Below, piece after piece: positions 1 through 8,732 of a DNA stretch of 64,000 bases. The translations under genes and the position numbers were made by a program. The stretch comes from Segniliparus rotundus DSM 44985 (GTDB lineage: Bacteria > Actinomycetota > Actinomycetes > Mycobacteriales > Mycobacteriaceae). The stretch spans positions 2,037,946 through 2,101,945 of the forward strand of contig NC_014168.1 of NCBI RefSeq assembly GCF_000092825.1, read 5' to 3'. The notes under the pieces were generated by a model that did no database searches, was not told the origin of the DNA, and was given only the letters and a program-made list of their open reading frames with translations. The first letter of the stretch is position 1. The number at the start of each line of letters is the position of its first letter.

Positions 1-516
1 TTGCGCGGTGATCGGTTTCGAGCCGCGCCCGAGAGCGATGAGCCCGGACTGGACGATCTCTTTGACGCCGAGCGGGTCGAGCACCCGCAGCAGGGCTTCA
101 ATTTTCTGCTGGTCGCCGGTGGCCTCGATGACCACCGTGTCCGAGGTGATGTCCACGACTTTCGCCCGGAAGAGGTTCGCGATCTCGATCACCTGGCCGC
201 GCGATGCGGCGTCCGCGCGGACCTTGAGCAACACGAGCTCGCGGGCGACCGAGGTCTCCACCCGGTGCTCGACGATCTTGATGACGTTCACCAACTTGTT
301 GAGCTGCTTGACGATTTGCTCGAGGACCGGCTCCTCGACGGTGACGGTGATCGTCATCCGAGAGATGCTCGGCTGCTCGGTCGGCCCCACGGCGAGCGAG
401 TCGATGTTGAACCCTCGACGGGAGAACAGCGAAGACACCCTGGCGAGCACGCCGGGTTTGTCCTCGACGAGGACGGACAGTATCCGTGTCTGGATTGGTG
501 CTGTTGTCGTGCTCAT
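1..516 (-). CDS. ilvN: Acetolactate synthase small (regulatory) subunit, 3' end cut by window edge
   Basis: Regulatory subunit of acetohydroxyacid synthase, the first shared step of valine, leucine and isoleucine synthesis; ACT domains give valine feedback. Read on the minus strand from ATG at 516 it opens [20 protein letters not shown], followed by [20 protein letters not shown], the typical first ACT domain. 172 codons are visible with no stop; mycobacterial IlvN is about this long, so only the last few residues should be missing. The ATG overlaps the ilvB stop as ATGA (513-516), so the two subunits are translationally coupled. Expression should follow the attenuator upstream of ilvB. Confidence 0.95.
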   Translation of the reverse strand, partial: MSTTTAPIQTRILSVLVEDKPGVLARVSSLFSRRGFNIDSLAVGPTEQPSISRMTITVTVEEPVLEQIVKQLNKLVNVIKIVEHRVETSVARELVLLKVRADAASRGQVIEIANLFRAKVVDITSDTVVIEATGDQQKIEALLRVLDPLGVKEIVQSGLIALGRGSKPITAQ

Positions 517-2381
517 TCTAGCTTTCCGTGGCCGGGGAGGGGCAGGTCCTCCGAGTCGTCGAACAGCGGCCGGATGCCCCTGGCAGCCATGATCTCCGAG
601 TTGCCGGTGCCCGCGGCCACCATCGGCCACACCTGGGCGTCCTCGCCGACCACGAACTCCACCACCACAGGCCGGTCTGTGATCGAACGAGCCTGGGCGA
701 TCGCTGAAGCGACGTCCTCTTTGCTTTCGCAGCGGATTCCGACGCAGCCCAGCGCCTCAGCCAGTTTCACGAAATCGGGGATGCGCAGCTTGTGCGTGCC
801 GAGGTCCGTGTTGGAATAGCGCTCTTCGTAGAACAAGGTCTGCCACTGGCGGACCATGCCGAGGTTGCCGTTGTTGATGAGCGCGACCTTGATCGGGATG
901 CCCTCGATGGCGCAGGTCGCCAGCTCCTGATTGGTCATCTGGAAGCAGCCGTCGCCGTCGACGGCCCAGACCTCGCGGTCGGGCTCGCCGAGCTTCGCGC
1001 CCATCGCGGCGGGCACGGCGTAGCCCATGGTGCCCAGGCCGCCGGAGTTGAGCCAGCTGCGCGGCCGGTCGTAGCGGATGAACTGCGCTGCCCACATCTG
1101 GTGCTGGCCGACGCCTGCGCAGAAAACCCCCTCCCGGCCGACCGCTTTGCCGAGTTCTTCGATGACGTACTCGGGCGAGAGCTTGCCGTCCGAAGGCCAG
1201 TCGTAGCTGAGCGGGTAGGTGTTGCGGAGCTGGTCGAGATACGCCTGCCATTCGGCGAGGTCGCTCTGGTCGCCGGTCGCGGCAAGCGAGCGGATCGCCT
1301 CGGTGAGCTCGATGATCGTCTCTTTGCAGTCCCCGACGATCGGCACGTCAGCAGCGCGGTTCTTGCCGATTTCCGCCGGGTCGATGTCGGCGTGGACGAC
1401 TTTCGCGTACGGCGCGAACGAGTTCAACTGCCCGGTGACCCGGTCGTCGAAGCGCGCGCCGAGCGCGATGAGCAAGTCGGCTTTCTGCAACGCTGCCACG
1501 GCCGCGACGGTGCCGTGCATGCCCGGCATGCCGTAGTGCTGGCGGTGGCTGTCGGGAAAAGCGCCTCTGGCCATGAGCGTGGTGACCACCGGAATGCCAG
1601 TGAGCTCGGCAAGGGTCAAGAGCTCCGCGTGCGCGTTCGCCTTGATCACGCCGCCGCCGACGTAGAGGACCGGGCGCTTGGAGCCGAGGATGATCCGGGA
1701 AGCTTCCCGGATTTGCTTGGAGTGGGGCCGGGTGGTCGGCTTGTATCCGGGCAGGCGGCGTTGCGGCGGCCAATGGAAGGGGGCCTTGGCCGTCTGGACG
1801 TCCTTCGGGATGTCCACGAGCACCGGGCCGGGGCGGCCGGTGGCGGCGAGGTGAAAAGCCTCGGCGAGGGTCCTTGGAATGTCCGCGATGTCGGTGACCA
1901 GGAAGTTGTGCTTTGTGATCGGCATCGTGATGCCGCAGATGTCCGCCTCCTGGAAAGCGTCCGAACCGATCAAGCCCTTCGGCACCTGGCCGGTGATCGC
2001 GACGATCGGCACCGAGTCCAGGTACGCGTCCGCGATCGGGGTGACCAGGTTCGTCGCGCCGGGGCCAGAAGTCGCCATGCACACGCCGACCTTGCCGGTG
2101 GCTTGGGCGTAGCCGGTGGCGGCGTGCCCGGCGCCTTGCTCGTGGCGGACGAGGATGTGGCGGACCTTCTCGGAGTCCAGCAGGGGGTCGTATGTCGGCA
2201 GAATGGTGCCGCCGGGGAGGCCGAAGACGGCCTCGACGCCCAGCTCTTCCAAACTGCGGATGATGGTTTGCGCGCCGGTGAGCATCTCCGGGGCGTTTTG
2301 TTGCCGGGGCTGGGCCTGCATTTGCCCTTCTTGGCTGCCGTCTCCGAAATCGGACTCGGGCTGCATGGTTGAGGCGGTCAC
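513..2381 (-). CDS. ilvB: Acetolactate synthase large (catalytic) subunit
   Basis: ThDP-dependent large subunit that condenses pyruvate with pyruvate or 2-ketobutyrate. Seen: [20 protein letters not shown] at the start of the N-terminal ThDP domain, the catalytic Glu in [14 protein letters not shown], the FAD-type middle domain, and the GDG...N ThDP/Mg motif as [17 protein letters not shown] start at GTG 2381 because AAGGAG lies 7 bases upstream; the frame stays open to 2489 but that extension is not conserved in type. This gives 622 residues, normal for the family with a Gln-rich N-terminal tail. It is followed directly by ilvN and preceded by a leader peptide and terminator hairpin. Confidence 0.95.
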   Translation of the reverse strand: MTASTMQPESDFGDGSQEGQMQAQPRQQNAPEMLTGAQTIIRSLEELGVEAVFGLPGGTILPTYDPLLDSEKVRHILVRHEQGAGHAATGYAQATGKVGVCMATSGPGATNLVTPIADAYLDSVPIVAITGQVPKGLIGSDAFQEADICGITMPITKHNFLVTDIADIPRTLAEAFHLAATGRPGPVLVDIPKDVQTAKAPFHWPPQRRLPGYKPTTRPHSKQIREASRIILGSKRPVLYVGGGVIKANAHAELLTLAELTGIPVVTTLMARGAFPDSHRQHYGMPGMHGTVAAVAALQKADLLIALGARFDDRVTGQLNSFAPYAKVVHADIDPAEIGKNRAADVPIVGDCKETIIELTEAIRSLAATGDQSDLAEWQAYLDQLRNTYPLSYDWPSDGKLSPEYVIEELGKAVGREGVFCAGVGQHQMWAAQFIRYDRPRSWLNSGGLGTMGYAVPAAMGAKLGEPDREVWAVDGDGCFQMTNQELATCAIEGIPIKVALINNGNLGMVRQWQTLFYEERYSNTDLGTHKLRIPDFVKLAEALGCVGIRCESKEDVASAIAQARSITDRPVVVEFVVGEDAQVWPMVAAGTGNSEIMAARGIRPLFDDSEDLPLPGHGKLE

Positions 2382-2490
2382 TGTTGTGCTCCTTTTCTCT
2401 TTTCCTCTGTTCGCCGGCCTCAGGATCACTGATGGCACGCGTTGTGCTGATCGCAGCACGCTGTGTTGGCCACGCGCTGTGCTGGCCACA

Positions 2491-2525
2491 CAAAAACACC
2501 CCCGCCAGGATCTCTGGTCAGGGGT
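2491..2525 (-). terminator. Attenuator hairpin before ilvB
   Basis: On the minus strand ACCCC-UGA-CCAG (loop AGAUC) CUGG-C-GGGGU forms a hairpin followed by GUUUUUG, the shape of an intrinsic terminator, 59 bases after the leader peptide stop and about 110 bases before the ilvB GTG. A 9-base segment (AGGCGCGTC, 2577-2585 on the minus strand) overlapping the leader stop is exactly complementary to GACGCGCCT at 2527-2535, just before the terminator 5' arm, so two regions can pair depending on where a ribosome stands. That is the anatomy of transcription attenuation; the switch itself is inferred. Confidence 0.75.
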
Positions 2526-2583
2526 CAGGCGCGTCGTCGCTTCAGGCGGAAATCACTGGGCGCTGCGGTGAAGCGGGACGCGC

Positions 2584-2616
2584 CTAGATACGTACCTCAA
2601 GAAGCTGCTCACGCAT
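2584..2616 (-). CDS. ilvB leader peptide MREQLLEVRI
   Basis: Ten-codon ORF: ATG CGT GAG CAG CTT CTT GAG GTA CGT ATC TAG. Four of ten residues are branched-chain (LL, V, I), two of them encoded by CTT and one by GTA, A/T-ending codons unusual in this GC-rich genome. It begins at the predicted transcription start (leaderless) and ends before the attenuator hairpin. Leader-peptide attenuation of ilvB is known in actinobacteria. The likely role is to slow ribosomes when charged Leu/Val/Ile tRNA is scarce and so let ilvBN be transcribed. Confidence 0.75.
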   Translation of the reverse strand: MREQLLEVRI

Positions 2617-2622
2617 GATCCA

Positions 2623-2652
2623 AGTGTAGCGCCGCGGCGGCGCGCGGGGCAA
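2623..2652 (-). promoter_or_regulatory. ilvB leader promoter
   Basis: On the minus strand a -35-like TTGCCC (2652-2647) and a -10 TACACT (2628-2623) are separated by 18 bases. The -10 is six bases from the leader ATG, so the RNA should start at or next to that ATG. Confidence 0.6.
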
Positions 2653-2700
2653 ATCGTCTTTTGCCGCGGGCTCGGCGGCTGCGCGTTGCCCGGCTTTCGC

Positions 2701-3459
2701 TCATGCGGGCAAGGCCTCTTCCAACGCGTCGGCGACAGGTTCCGCGCCCTCCCCTTGTGGGTCCGCCGCGCAGACCATGACCTCCAAAAACACGTTGCGG
2801 CGCACTCGCGCGTCATAGGAGCAGCTGCGCGCCGGGGCGCCAGCTTTCTCCGAGCGCCACCGAATCGAATGCTCCTCGTCTGACGGCTCGACATGGAACG
2901 TCAGCGGGAACTCCGCGCCGATGGCGTCGGTTTCCGTCGCAGAGACGCCGTCGCAGGCGCGCAGCTCCGACACGAGCGAGACATACCGTCCGCGCGGTTT
3001 CGACTCGGAGGGATACAGCCCGACCGACATCACGATCTGCGTCGAGTCGTCGTCCTCTGCGGGCTGGACGGTGGTTTTGCGGAACGCCGTCCACTCCTCG
3101 CCGTACGCGGCGCGGGTGCCGACGGGGTCGGCGAGCAGGCACTGGTTGGCCGTCGTCTTGGAATCTGCTCCCGGCGCGGTGACGTCTCGCGACCAGGCAA
3201 GGGGCGCGTTCACAAGACCTGCCGCCTGATCGGCGGGGACGGCGATCGACTCCAGCGCGCTGGCAGGGACGAGCCGGGTGGCGTCGGGGACGGCCAACGG
3301 CAGGAGCCTCCCGTCCGGGGCGGCGTGTCCGGGCACGACCACAACCCCGGCCCAGGAGCCGAGGCCCATGCCGGTGAACACGGCGGAAGCCACGCACAGG
3401 CCGAGGGCGGCAGGGCCCCCGGGGAATTTTTTTAGCCGCCCGAAGGCACCTAATCGCAT
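2701..3459 (-). CDS. Exported PknH-like sensor-domain protein
   Basis: 252 residues. An N-terminal hydrophobic segment (about residues 15-45) would anchor or export it; the rest is extracytoplasmic. Four cysteines after it (NQC, RAC, RSC, MVC) and the overall layout match the mycobacterial PknH-type extracellular sensor domain, which folds with two disulfides; ligand unknown. I start at ATG 3459 because a -10 box TACACT (3470-3465) sits five bases upstream, so the mRNA is probably leaderless; the frame continues to 3696 without supporting signals. Not obviously in an operon with ilvB, which has its own promoter. The family call rests on pattern only. Confidence 0.6.
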   Translation of the reverse strand: MRLGAFGRLKKFPGGPAALGLCVASAVFTGMGLGSWAGVVVVPGHAAPDGRLLPLAVPDATRLVPASALESIAVPADQAAGLVNAPLAWSRDVTAPGADSKTTANQCLLADPVGTRAAYGEEWTAFRKTTVQPAEDDDSTQIVMSVGLYPSESKPRGRYVSLVSELRACDGVSATETDAIGAEFPLTFHVEPSDEEHSIRWRSEKAGAPARSCSYDARVRRNVFLEVMVCAADPQGEGAEPVADALEEALPA

Positions 3460-3637
3460 GAGCAAGTGTAGCGGCGCGGCGAGAGATTTCTCTGGGCGCC
3501 CAGCGCGGCAGCAGCCTCGCCGGCGCCGGTCGGGGCTGCGCGCGGCGGACCATGCGGTATCGTGAGCGCCATCACCAGCGGGGCCGCAGTCGCGCCGACA
3601 CCAGGCCCAGCCGCACGCAACAGAGAGATAGGAAGCC

Positions 3638-4147
3638 ATGCGCATGCTGTCGTGGAGAACCTCGGCGAAAGCGATTCTGGCCTTCGTCGCCGCCATCGCC
3701 TACACGCCAATAGCGACTCCGGCCCAAGCCCTTGCGGCTGCCGATCCTGGGCGCGGCGCCCTTGCCGCAGTCAGCTCCGCGAGCGCACAGGACTCGGCAG
3801 ACGAGGACGACCCGCCCGCCGACGGCGACGATGACGCGGACGCTCCCCCTCCTTGCCTGCCCGGCAACGCGCCGAGCGCGGTCACCGGACGGTGCGTCCC
3901 CGACTTCCCCGAGCATGTGTGCCCAGACGGGGGCATGAGCATTTGGAACCGTTGCCCGCAAAGCGACCCGTGCGTCGGCGGCGGCGCGAGCGTCAACGGG
4001 CAGTGCCCCGGCCCGACCGAGCGTTTCTGCGACGAAGGCGTCAGCTTCGAAGGCTCATGCGGGGAGGACCGTGCGGACGAAGAGAGCTTTGCGGACGGGG
4101 AAAGCGCGTTGGAAAACCGGTTTGCCGCTGCCGCTTCGTCAAGATAA
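3638..4147 (+). CDS. Secreted cysteine-rich acidic protein with four C-x2-G...C repeats
   Basis: 169 residues, function unknown. A signal peptide (about residues 1-32, ending near PAQALAA) is followed by a very acidic stretch (DSADEDDPPADGDDDADA) and then eight cysteines in four similar loops: C-LPG...GR-C, C-PDGG...NR-C, C-VGGG...GQ-C, C-DEG...GS-C, each about 11-14 residues. This regular pairing suggests four small disulfide loops arising by internal duplication. The tail is acidic and Cys-free. ATG 3638 follows ATAGGAAGCC (Shine-Dalgarno); a candidate -10 TATCGT lies near 3558, in the gap shared with the divergent sensor gene. No enzyme motif is visible. Confidence 0.7.
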   Translation: MRMLSWRTSAKAILAFVAAIAYTPIATPAQALAAADPGRGALAAVSSASAQDSADEDDPPADGDDDADAPPPCLPGNAPSAVTGRCVPDFPEHVCPDGGMSIWNRCPQSDPCVGGGASVNGQCPGPTERFCDEGVSFEGSCGEDRADEESFADGESALENRFAAAASSR

Positions 4148-4234
4148 CCCCCTGCGCCGCGCATCGCCGTCGCGTATCGCAGCCCATAGTTTTCGGTGAG
4201 ACGAACTTTTGTCTTCGTCTGTACGATGACAACC

Positions 4235-5455
4235 GTGAACGTGCGCGTCAAGGCCTTGCGGCCGATCATCTCGCTCCTGGGCCCGGCTTTCGTGGCGTCC
4301 ATCGCCTATGTGGACCCAGGCAACGTCGCCGCGAACGTCGCCGCGGGGGCGAACTACGGGTTCTTGCTGGTGTGGGTGGTCGTGGCGGCAAACCTGATGG
4401 CCTGCCTGGTGCAGTACCTTTCCGCGAAACTCGGGATCGTCGCCTGTCTGACCTTGCCAGAAGCAGTGGGGGCCCGCCTGTCCAAACCCGCTCGAATCGC
4501 CTACTGGGGGCAAGCAGAAATTGTCGCCATGGCAACCGACCTGGCAGAAGTCATCGGCGGCGCGATCGCGCTTTTCTTGCTCTTCGGGCTGCCGCCGCTC
4601 GCCGGGGGCGCCATCACCGGCGTGGTGAGCATGGCGATGCTCGCGGTCAAAGACCGTGAGGGCCAGCGGACTTTTGAGCACATGGTCATGGGATTGCTCG
4701 CCGTCATCGCCGTGGGCTTCTGCGCCAGCCTGGCCATCGCGCCGCCGGACGCCGGCGAGGTCGCCGAAGGGCTGCTGCCGCGATTCCACGGCTCCGGGAG
4801 CGTGCTCATCGCCGCGGCCATGCTCGGCGCGACGGTGATGCCGCACGCCGTGTACCTGCACTCCGGTCTCGCGAAGGACCGGCATGGGGCCGTCGAGCCC
4901 GCCCAGCGGGGCAGACTGCTCCGAGCCACGCGGTGGGACGTGGGATTCGCGATGGCCCTCGCGGGAACGGTCAATCTCGCGATGCTTCTGGTCGCGGCGC
5001 AGAACCTCACGGGAGTGACAGGAGTGGACTCGATCGAGGGCGCGCACGCCGCCGTCGCGGAACGAGTCGGCCCCTTCGCCGCGCTCTGCCTCGCGATCGG
5101 ACTGCTCGCCTCAGGACTCGCGTCGAGCTCCGTCGGCGCGTACGCGGGATCGATGATCATGCACGGGCTCCTGGGCGCGAAGATCCCGCTGCTCGCCCGC
5201 CGCCTCGCCACCCTGGTCCCAGCCTTGGTGATTATCGCCTTGGGCGCAGACCTCTCTGAAGCGCTCGTGCTCTCCCAGGTCGTGCTCTCCTTCGGCATCC
5301 CGTTCGCGCTCATACCGTTGGTGCGGCTCACCAGCGACCCAGCGGTCATGGGCGAAGCGGCCAACGCGAAACCCACTCGCGCGCTCGGCTGGCTGGTCGC
5401 GGGGCTCATCACCGCCCTGAATATTCTCTTGATCTGGCTGACAGCGAAAAGTTAG
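4235..5455 (+). CDS. mntH: Nramp-family Mn(II)/divalent metal:H+ symporter
   Basis: Inner-membrane divalent metal importer with 11-12 hydrophobic segments. The Nramp signature is clear: LLGPAFVASIAYVDPGNVAA, where Asp and Asn of DPGN in TM1 bind the metal, and the second motif ATVMPHAVYLHS in TM6. The start is debatable. A -10 box TACGAT (4222-4227) sits seven bases before GTG 4235, supporting leaderless initiation there and 406 residues; ATG 4226 lies inside the box, and the frame is open to 4196. A dyad TTCG-N6-CGAA (4192-4205) just upstream could bind a metal regulator such as MntR, but this is weak. Its stop TAG starts the -10 box of the next gene. Confidence 0.9.
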   Translation: MNVRVKALRPIISLLGPAFVASIAYVDPGNVAANVAAGANYGFLLVWVVVAANLMACLVQYLSAKLGIVACLTLPEAVGARLSKPARIAYWGQAEIVAMATDLAEVIGGAIALFLLFGLPPLAGGAITGVVSMAMLAVKDREGQRTFEHMVMGLLAVIAVGFCASLAIAPPDAGEVAEGLLPRFHGSGSVLIAAAMLGATVMPHAVYLHSGLAKDRHGAVEPAQRGRLLRATRWDVGFAMALAGTVNLAMLLVAAQNLTGVTGVDSIEGAHAAVAERVGPFAALCLAIGLLASGLASSSVGAYAGSMIMHGLLGAKIPLLARRLATLVPALVIIALGADLSEALVLSQVVLSFGIPFALIPLVRLTSDPAVMGEAANAKPTRALGWLVAGLITALNILLIWLTAKS

Positions 5456-5463
5456 GCTGACCT

Positions 5464-6663
5464 GTGAGCACATATCGAGCGCCCTTGCGCGTCCTTGTCT
5501 GCGGCGGCGCGATCGCCGGTCCGGCGATCGCGTTCTGGCTCGCCCGAGCCGGGCACACAGTGACCATCGTCGAACAGTCGGCAACGCTGCGCGGGGGCGG
5601 ACACGCCGTCGACTTCCGAGGCCCGTCGCTGACCGTCCTGGAGAAAATGGGCGTTTTGCCTCAGGTGCGCGCGCAGGCGACGAACATGGGCCCGACCATC
5701 AGGGTCGACGCGCAGGGGAAGGAGATCGCCCGCCTGCCCGCCGAGGTGACCGGCGGGGAGCTGGAGATCGTCTGGAGCGACCTTGTCCGCATCTTGCACG
5801 ACACTGTGCGCGGCGACGTGCGCTACCGTTTCGGGGTCCGGATCACACACATCGCCGACCTTGGCGAGCACGTCGACGTCGTCCTGAGCGACGGCTCGGC
5901 GGGCAGCTATGACTTCGTGGTCGGAGCCGACGGGCTCCACTCGGGCGTGCGATCGCTCGTCTTCGGCCCAGAGTCCGAGCTGGTCGCCCAGCTCGGCCGG
6001 ATCTTCTGCCTCTTTTCCGTGGAGAATCATTTGAAGCTCGACCACCTGAGCATGGACTACAGGACCCCGGACGGCAGGGTGGTCCTGCAAGGGGACGATC
6101 CGGACAAGCCAGCCCGGGCGAATCTGTGGCTCATCGAACCCGACGTGTCCGGATTCGACCACCGGGACGCGCAGAAGGCGAAACAGCTCTTCGCCGAGCG
6201 CTTCGCTGACGGCGGTTGGGAGACCCCGAGGATCCTCGAAGCGCTTGCCGCCGCCGATCCCGTGTATTTCGACACGCTCGCCCAAGTGCGCCTCACGGAG
6301 TACAGCAAGGGCCGTGTGGTGCTGCTCGGGGACGCAGCCTGGTGCGCTTCGCCGCGATCTGGCATGGGCACCTCCCTCGCGATTGTCGGCGCGTATGTGT
6401 TAGCCCACGAACTGCTCCGCGCGAACGGCGACCACGTTGCAGCGTTCGCGCGCTACCAGCAGTTGCTCAAGCCGTATGTGGAGCGCTGCCAGAGATTGGC
6501 GCTCGACGGCATTCGGGCCGACACGCCCACAACAGCATTCGGCAGATTCAAGCGCCGTCTGACGCTGTGGTCGCTGCGCCTCCCAGGCGTGAGCGAGCGC
6601 GTCGCGAGACAGTCGCTCGCCGTGGGGCGCTCGTTCGCGCTGCCGGAGTACTCGGGCTTCTGA
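5464..6663 (+). CDS. FAD-dependent aromatic-type monooxygenase (PHBH/TetX-like)
   Basis: 399 residues, group A flavoprotein monooxygenase. The dinucleotide fold is at the N-terminus (VLVCGGAIAGPAIAFWLA, a GxGxxG variant with the middle Gly replaced), the DG motif is DFVVGADGLHSGVRS near residue 160, and the GD motif is VVLLGDAAWCASPRSGMG near residue 285. Substrate cannot be read from sequence; related enzymes hydroxylate phenols, antibiotics or quinone precursors. GTG 5464 lies five bases after TAGGCT (5453-5458), whose first three bases are the mntH stop codon; no Shine-Dalgarno is seen, so initiation is probably leaderless. Confidence 0.85.
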   Translation: MSTYRAPLRVLVCGGAIAGPAIAFWLARAGHTVTIVEQSATLRGGGHAVDFRGPSLTVLEKMGVLPQVRAQATNMGPTIRVDAQGKEIARLPAEVTGGELEIVWSDLVRILHDTVRGDVRYRFGVRITHIADLGEHVDVVLSDGSAGSYDFVVGADGLHSGVRSLVFGPESELVAQLGRIFCLFSVENHLKLDHLSMDYRTPDGRVVLQGDDPDKPARANLWLIEPDVSGFDHRDAQKAKQLFAERFADGGWETPRILEALAAADPVYFDTLAQVRLTEYSKGRVVLLGDAAWCASPRSGMGTSLAIVGAYVLAHELLRANGDHVAAFARYQQLLKPYVERCQRLALDGIRADTPTTAFGRFKRRLTLWSLRLPGVSERVARQSLAVGRSFALPEYSGF

Positions 6664-6669
6664 AAGGAG

Positions 6670-8157
6670 CTAGCGCAACTGGAAGACCGTGCGGTGCCAA
6701 TCCTTCTTCGGCTCGCCGGCGATGTCGCTCATCACATGCTTCACCGTGAGATATTCCTCCAGCGAATAGGCGGAGAGGTCTTTGCCGAAGCCTGATGCGC
6801 CGAAACCGCCGTGCGGCATCTCGCTGACGATGGGGATGTGGTCGTTGACCCACACGCAGCCCGCCCGTATCTCGCGCGAGGCCCGCTGTGCCCGGTAGAC
6901 GTCGCGGGTCCACACGGAGGCCGCGAGCCCGTACGCGGTGTCATTCGCTTGGCGGATCGCGTCGTCCTCGCCGGTGTGCGGGCGGGCGGTGAGCACGGGG
7001 CCGAAAATCTCGTCGCGATACGCCTCGGAGTCCTCGGCCACATCCGCGAGGAGCGTGGGCCGGTAGAACGCGCCAGGCAGATCGGGCGCGGCTCCGCCCG
7101 CCAAGACGCGGGCCCCGGCGGCTTTGGCCCGGTCCACGACTGCCGCGATCCGGTCGCGGTGCGCGAAGGAGATTTGCGGCCCGATGTCTGTGCCCTCGTC
7201 CAGCGGATCGCCTTGGACGACCTTCCCCATCAGTTCCGCGACTCCGGCGACGAAGTCTTCGTAGACGCTTTCGGCCACGATGGCGCGCGCGGCGGCGGTG
7301 CAGTCCTGCCCGGAGTTGATGAGCGCGCCAGCCACCGCACCGTGGATCGCGGCTTCCAGGTCCGCGTCGTCAAGGACCACGAACGGCGCTTTGCCGCCGA
7401 GTTCGAGCTGCGCTCTCGCGCCCCGCTCCGCAGCTCGCGCCATGACCTTGCGGCCAACGGCGGTCGAGCCGGTGAAGGTCACCACGTCCACGCCCGGATG
7501 CCCGACGAGCGCCTCCCCCGCCACCGGCCCCGTTCCGGTCACGACGTTCAGCACGCCGCGCGGCAGCCCGGCCTCGACCGCGAGCGCGGCGAGGCGCAAC
7601 GTGGTGAGCGGGGTGAGCTCGCTCGGCTTGATGACGACCGCGCAGCCCGCCGCCAGCGCTGGGGCGGTCTTCCACACCGCCATCTGCAGCGGATAGTTCC
7701 ACGGGGTGACCGCGGCGACCACGCCGGCCGGCTCACGCCGGATCGAGGAGGTGTGCCCGCCCGAGTACTCCGCCGACGCCTTGCCCTCCAAAAGCCGCGC
7801 CGCGCCCGCGAAGAACGCCACGTTGTCCGCGCTGCCCGGCACGTCGAACTCGGCGGCGAGGCGCGTGGGCTTGCCGGTCTGGGCGACTTCTTCGGCGACG
7901 AACTCGTCAGCGCGCTCCGCGAGCAGGGCGGCGAGTTTGGCGAGCACCCCGGCGCGGTCGGCCGGCGTCGCCCCGGACCACTCGGGCAACGCGGCCCTGG
8001 CCGAAGCGACAGCGGCTCCGACATCCGCCTCGGCCGCCACGGCGATGCGGGCCACCGCCTCGCCGTTCGCGGGATTGACCACCGTGTGGCGTGGACCTCC
8101 TGCCGCCGCGCGGGCTTCGCCGTCGATGAAGCAACCGGGCAGTTCATGCGTCGTCAT
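6670..8157 (-). CDS. Aldehyde dehydrogenase, probable gamma-aminobutyraldehyde type
   Basis: 495 residues, NAD(P)-dependent aldehyde dehydrogenase. Seen: TPWNYPLQMAVWK, the NAD-binding FTGSTAVGR, general base Glu in ELGGKAP and catalytic Cys in NSGQDCTAAAR. The NxGQdCtA form and WVNDHIP...MPHGGFG near the C-terminus are typical of 4-aminobutyraldehyde dehydrogenases (PatD/YdcW/PuuC group). Divergent from an Lrp regulator and a class III aminotransferase, it fits putrescine -> 4-aminobutyraldehyde -> GABA. The start at ATG 8157 is chosen because a -10 TAGTAT (8170-8165) lies seven bases upstream; ATG 8166 falls within that box. Confidence 0.8.
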   Translation of the reverse strand: MTTHELPGCFIDGEARAAAGGPRHTVVNPANGEAVARIAVAAEADVGAAVASARAALPEWSGATPADRAGVLAKLAALLAERADEFVAEEVAQTGKPTRLAAEFDVPGSADNVAFFAGAARLLEGKASAEYSGGHTSSIRREPAGVVAAVTPWNYPLQMAVWKTAPALAAGCAVVIKPSELTPLTTLRLAALAVEAGLPRGVLNVVTGTGPVAGEALVGHPGVDVVTFTGSTAVGRKVMARAAERGARAQLELGGKAPFVVLDDADLEAAIHGAVAGALINSGQDCTAAARAIVAESVYEDFVAGVAELMGKVVQGDPLDEGTDIGPQISFAHRDRIAAVVDRAKAAGARVLAGGAAPDLPGAFYRPTLLADVAEDSEAYRDEIFGPVLTARPHTGEDDAIRQANDTAYGLAASVWTRDVYRAQRASREIRAGCVWVNDHIPIVSEMPHGGFGASGFGKDLSAYSLEEYLTVKHVMSDIAGEPKKDWHRTVFQLR

Positions 8158-8164
8158 AGCGGCC

Positions 8165-8260
8165 ATACTACTGACAATTCGACGGATTCACAAGAAAAAA
8201 CTCTAGTCATCAGCGTATTCCGTTGTAGATATTGATATTGACAATCGAAAACGTTAGAGT
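8165..8260. promoter_or_regulatory. Divergent leaderless promoters of the putrescine-type module
   Basis: Minus strand: TTGTGA, 17 bases, TAGTAT (8170-8165), seven bases, ATG 8157. Plus strand: TTGATA (8232-8237), 17 bases, TAGAGT (8255-8260), seven bases, GTG 8268. The AT-rich DNA between is where the divergent Lrp-type regulator would be expected to bind. Confidence 0.65.
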
Positions 8261-8267
8261 TGTCCGT

Positions 8268-8732
8268 GTGGCGACATATGTCAGACAACCTCTCGACGAC
8301 CTCTCCAAAGCGATCATCGAGCAGCTTCAAGAGGACGGGCGGCGGTCCTACGCCGCCATCGGCAAGCTCGTCGGCCTCTCGGAGGCCGCCGTCCGGCAAA
8401 GGGTGCAGAAACTCGAAGACAGCGGCGTCCTGCAAATCGTCGCTGTGGTCGACCCGAAACAAGTCGGCTTCAGCCGCCAGGCGATGATCGGCGTCCGCTG
8501 CGCGGGCGACGCTCGCGAGCTCGGCGAACGCCTCGCCGACATCCCCGAGGTCAAATATGTGGTGCAGACAGCGGGATCGTTCGACATCCTCGCCGAAGTC
8601 GTCTGCGTCGACGACGGCGAACTGCTCGACGTCCTGGGCGGACGGATCCGGGCCCTGCCCGGCGTCGTCGCCACCGAAACTTTCGTGTATCTGAAAATAG
8701 CTAAGGACCAATACACATGGGCGAAACGCTGA
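8268..8732 (+). CDS. Lrp/AsnC-family transcriptional regulator
   Basis: 154 residues. The N-terminal winged helix-turn-helix (LDDLSKAIIEQLQEDGRRSY then GKLVGLSEAAVRQRVQKL) is followed by a RAM/AsnC ligand-binding domain (YVVQTAGSFDILAEVVCVDD). It probably senses an amino acid or amine and controls the divergent aldehyde dehydrogenase and the following aminotransferase. The frame opens at TTG 8232, but I choose GTG 8268 because a good promoter (TTGATA-17-TAGAGT) ends seven bases upstream and family members start here. Its 3' end overlaps the aminotransferase start by 16 bases, indicating co-transcription. Confidence 0.88.
   Translation: MATYVRQPLDDLSKAIIEQLQEDGRRSYAAIGKLVGLSEAAVRQRVQKLEDSGVLQIVAVVDPKQVGFSRQAMIGVRCAGDARELGERLADIPEVKYVVQTAGSFDILAEVVCVDDGELLDVLGGRIRALPGVVATETFVYLKIAKDQYTWAKR

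Noticed and set aside
792-2372. Long plus-strand ORF antisense to ilvB
   Set aside because: The minus strand reads as a complete, motif-bearing acetolactate synthase. The plus-strand product is Arg/Asp-rich with no family features, the usual high-GC mirror frame.
4192-4205. TTCG-N6-CGAA dyad as an MntR box
   Set aside because: Only four paired bases per arm, and I cannot match it to a known MntR consensus; mentioned under mntH but not listed as a site.
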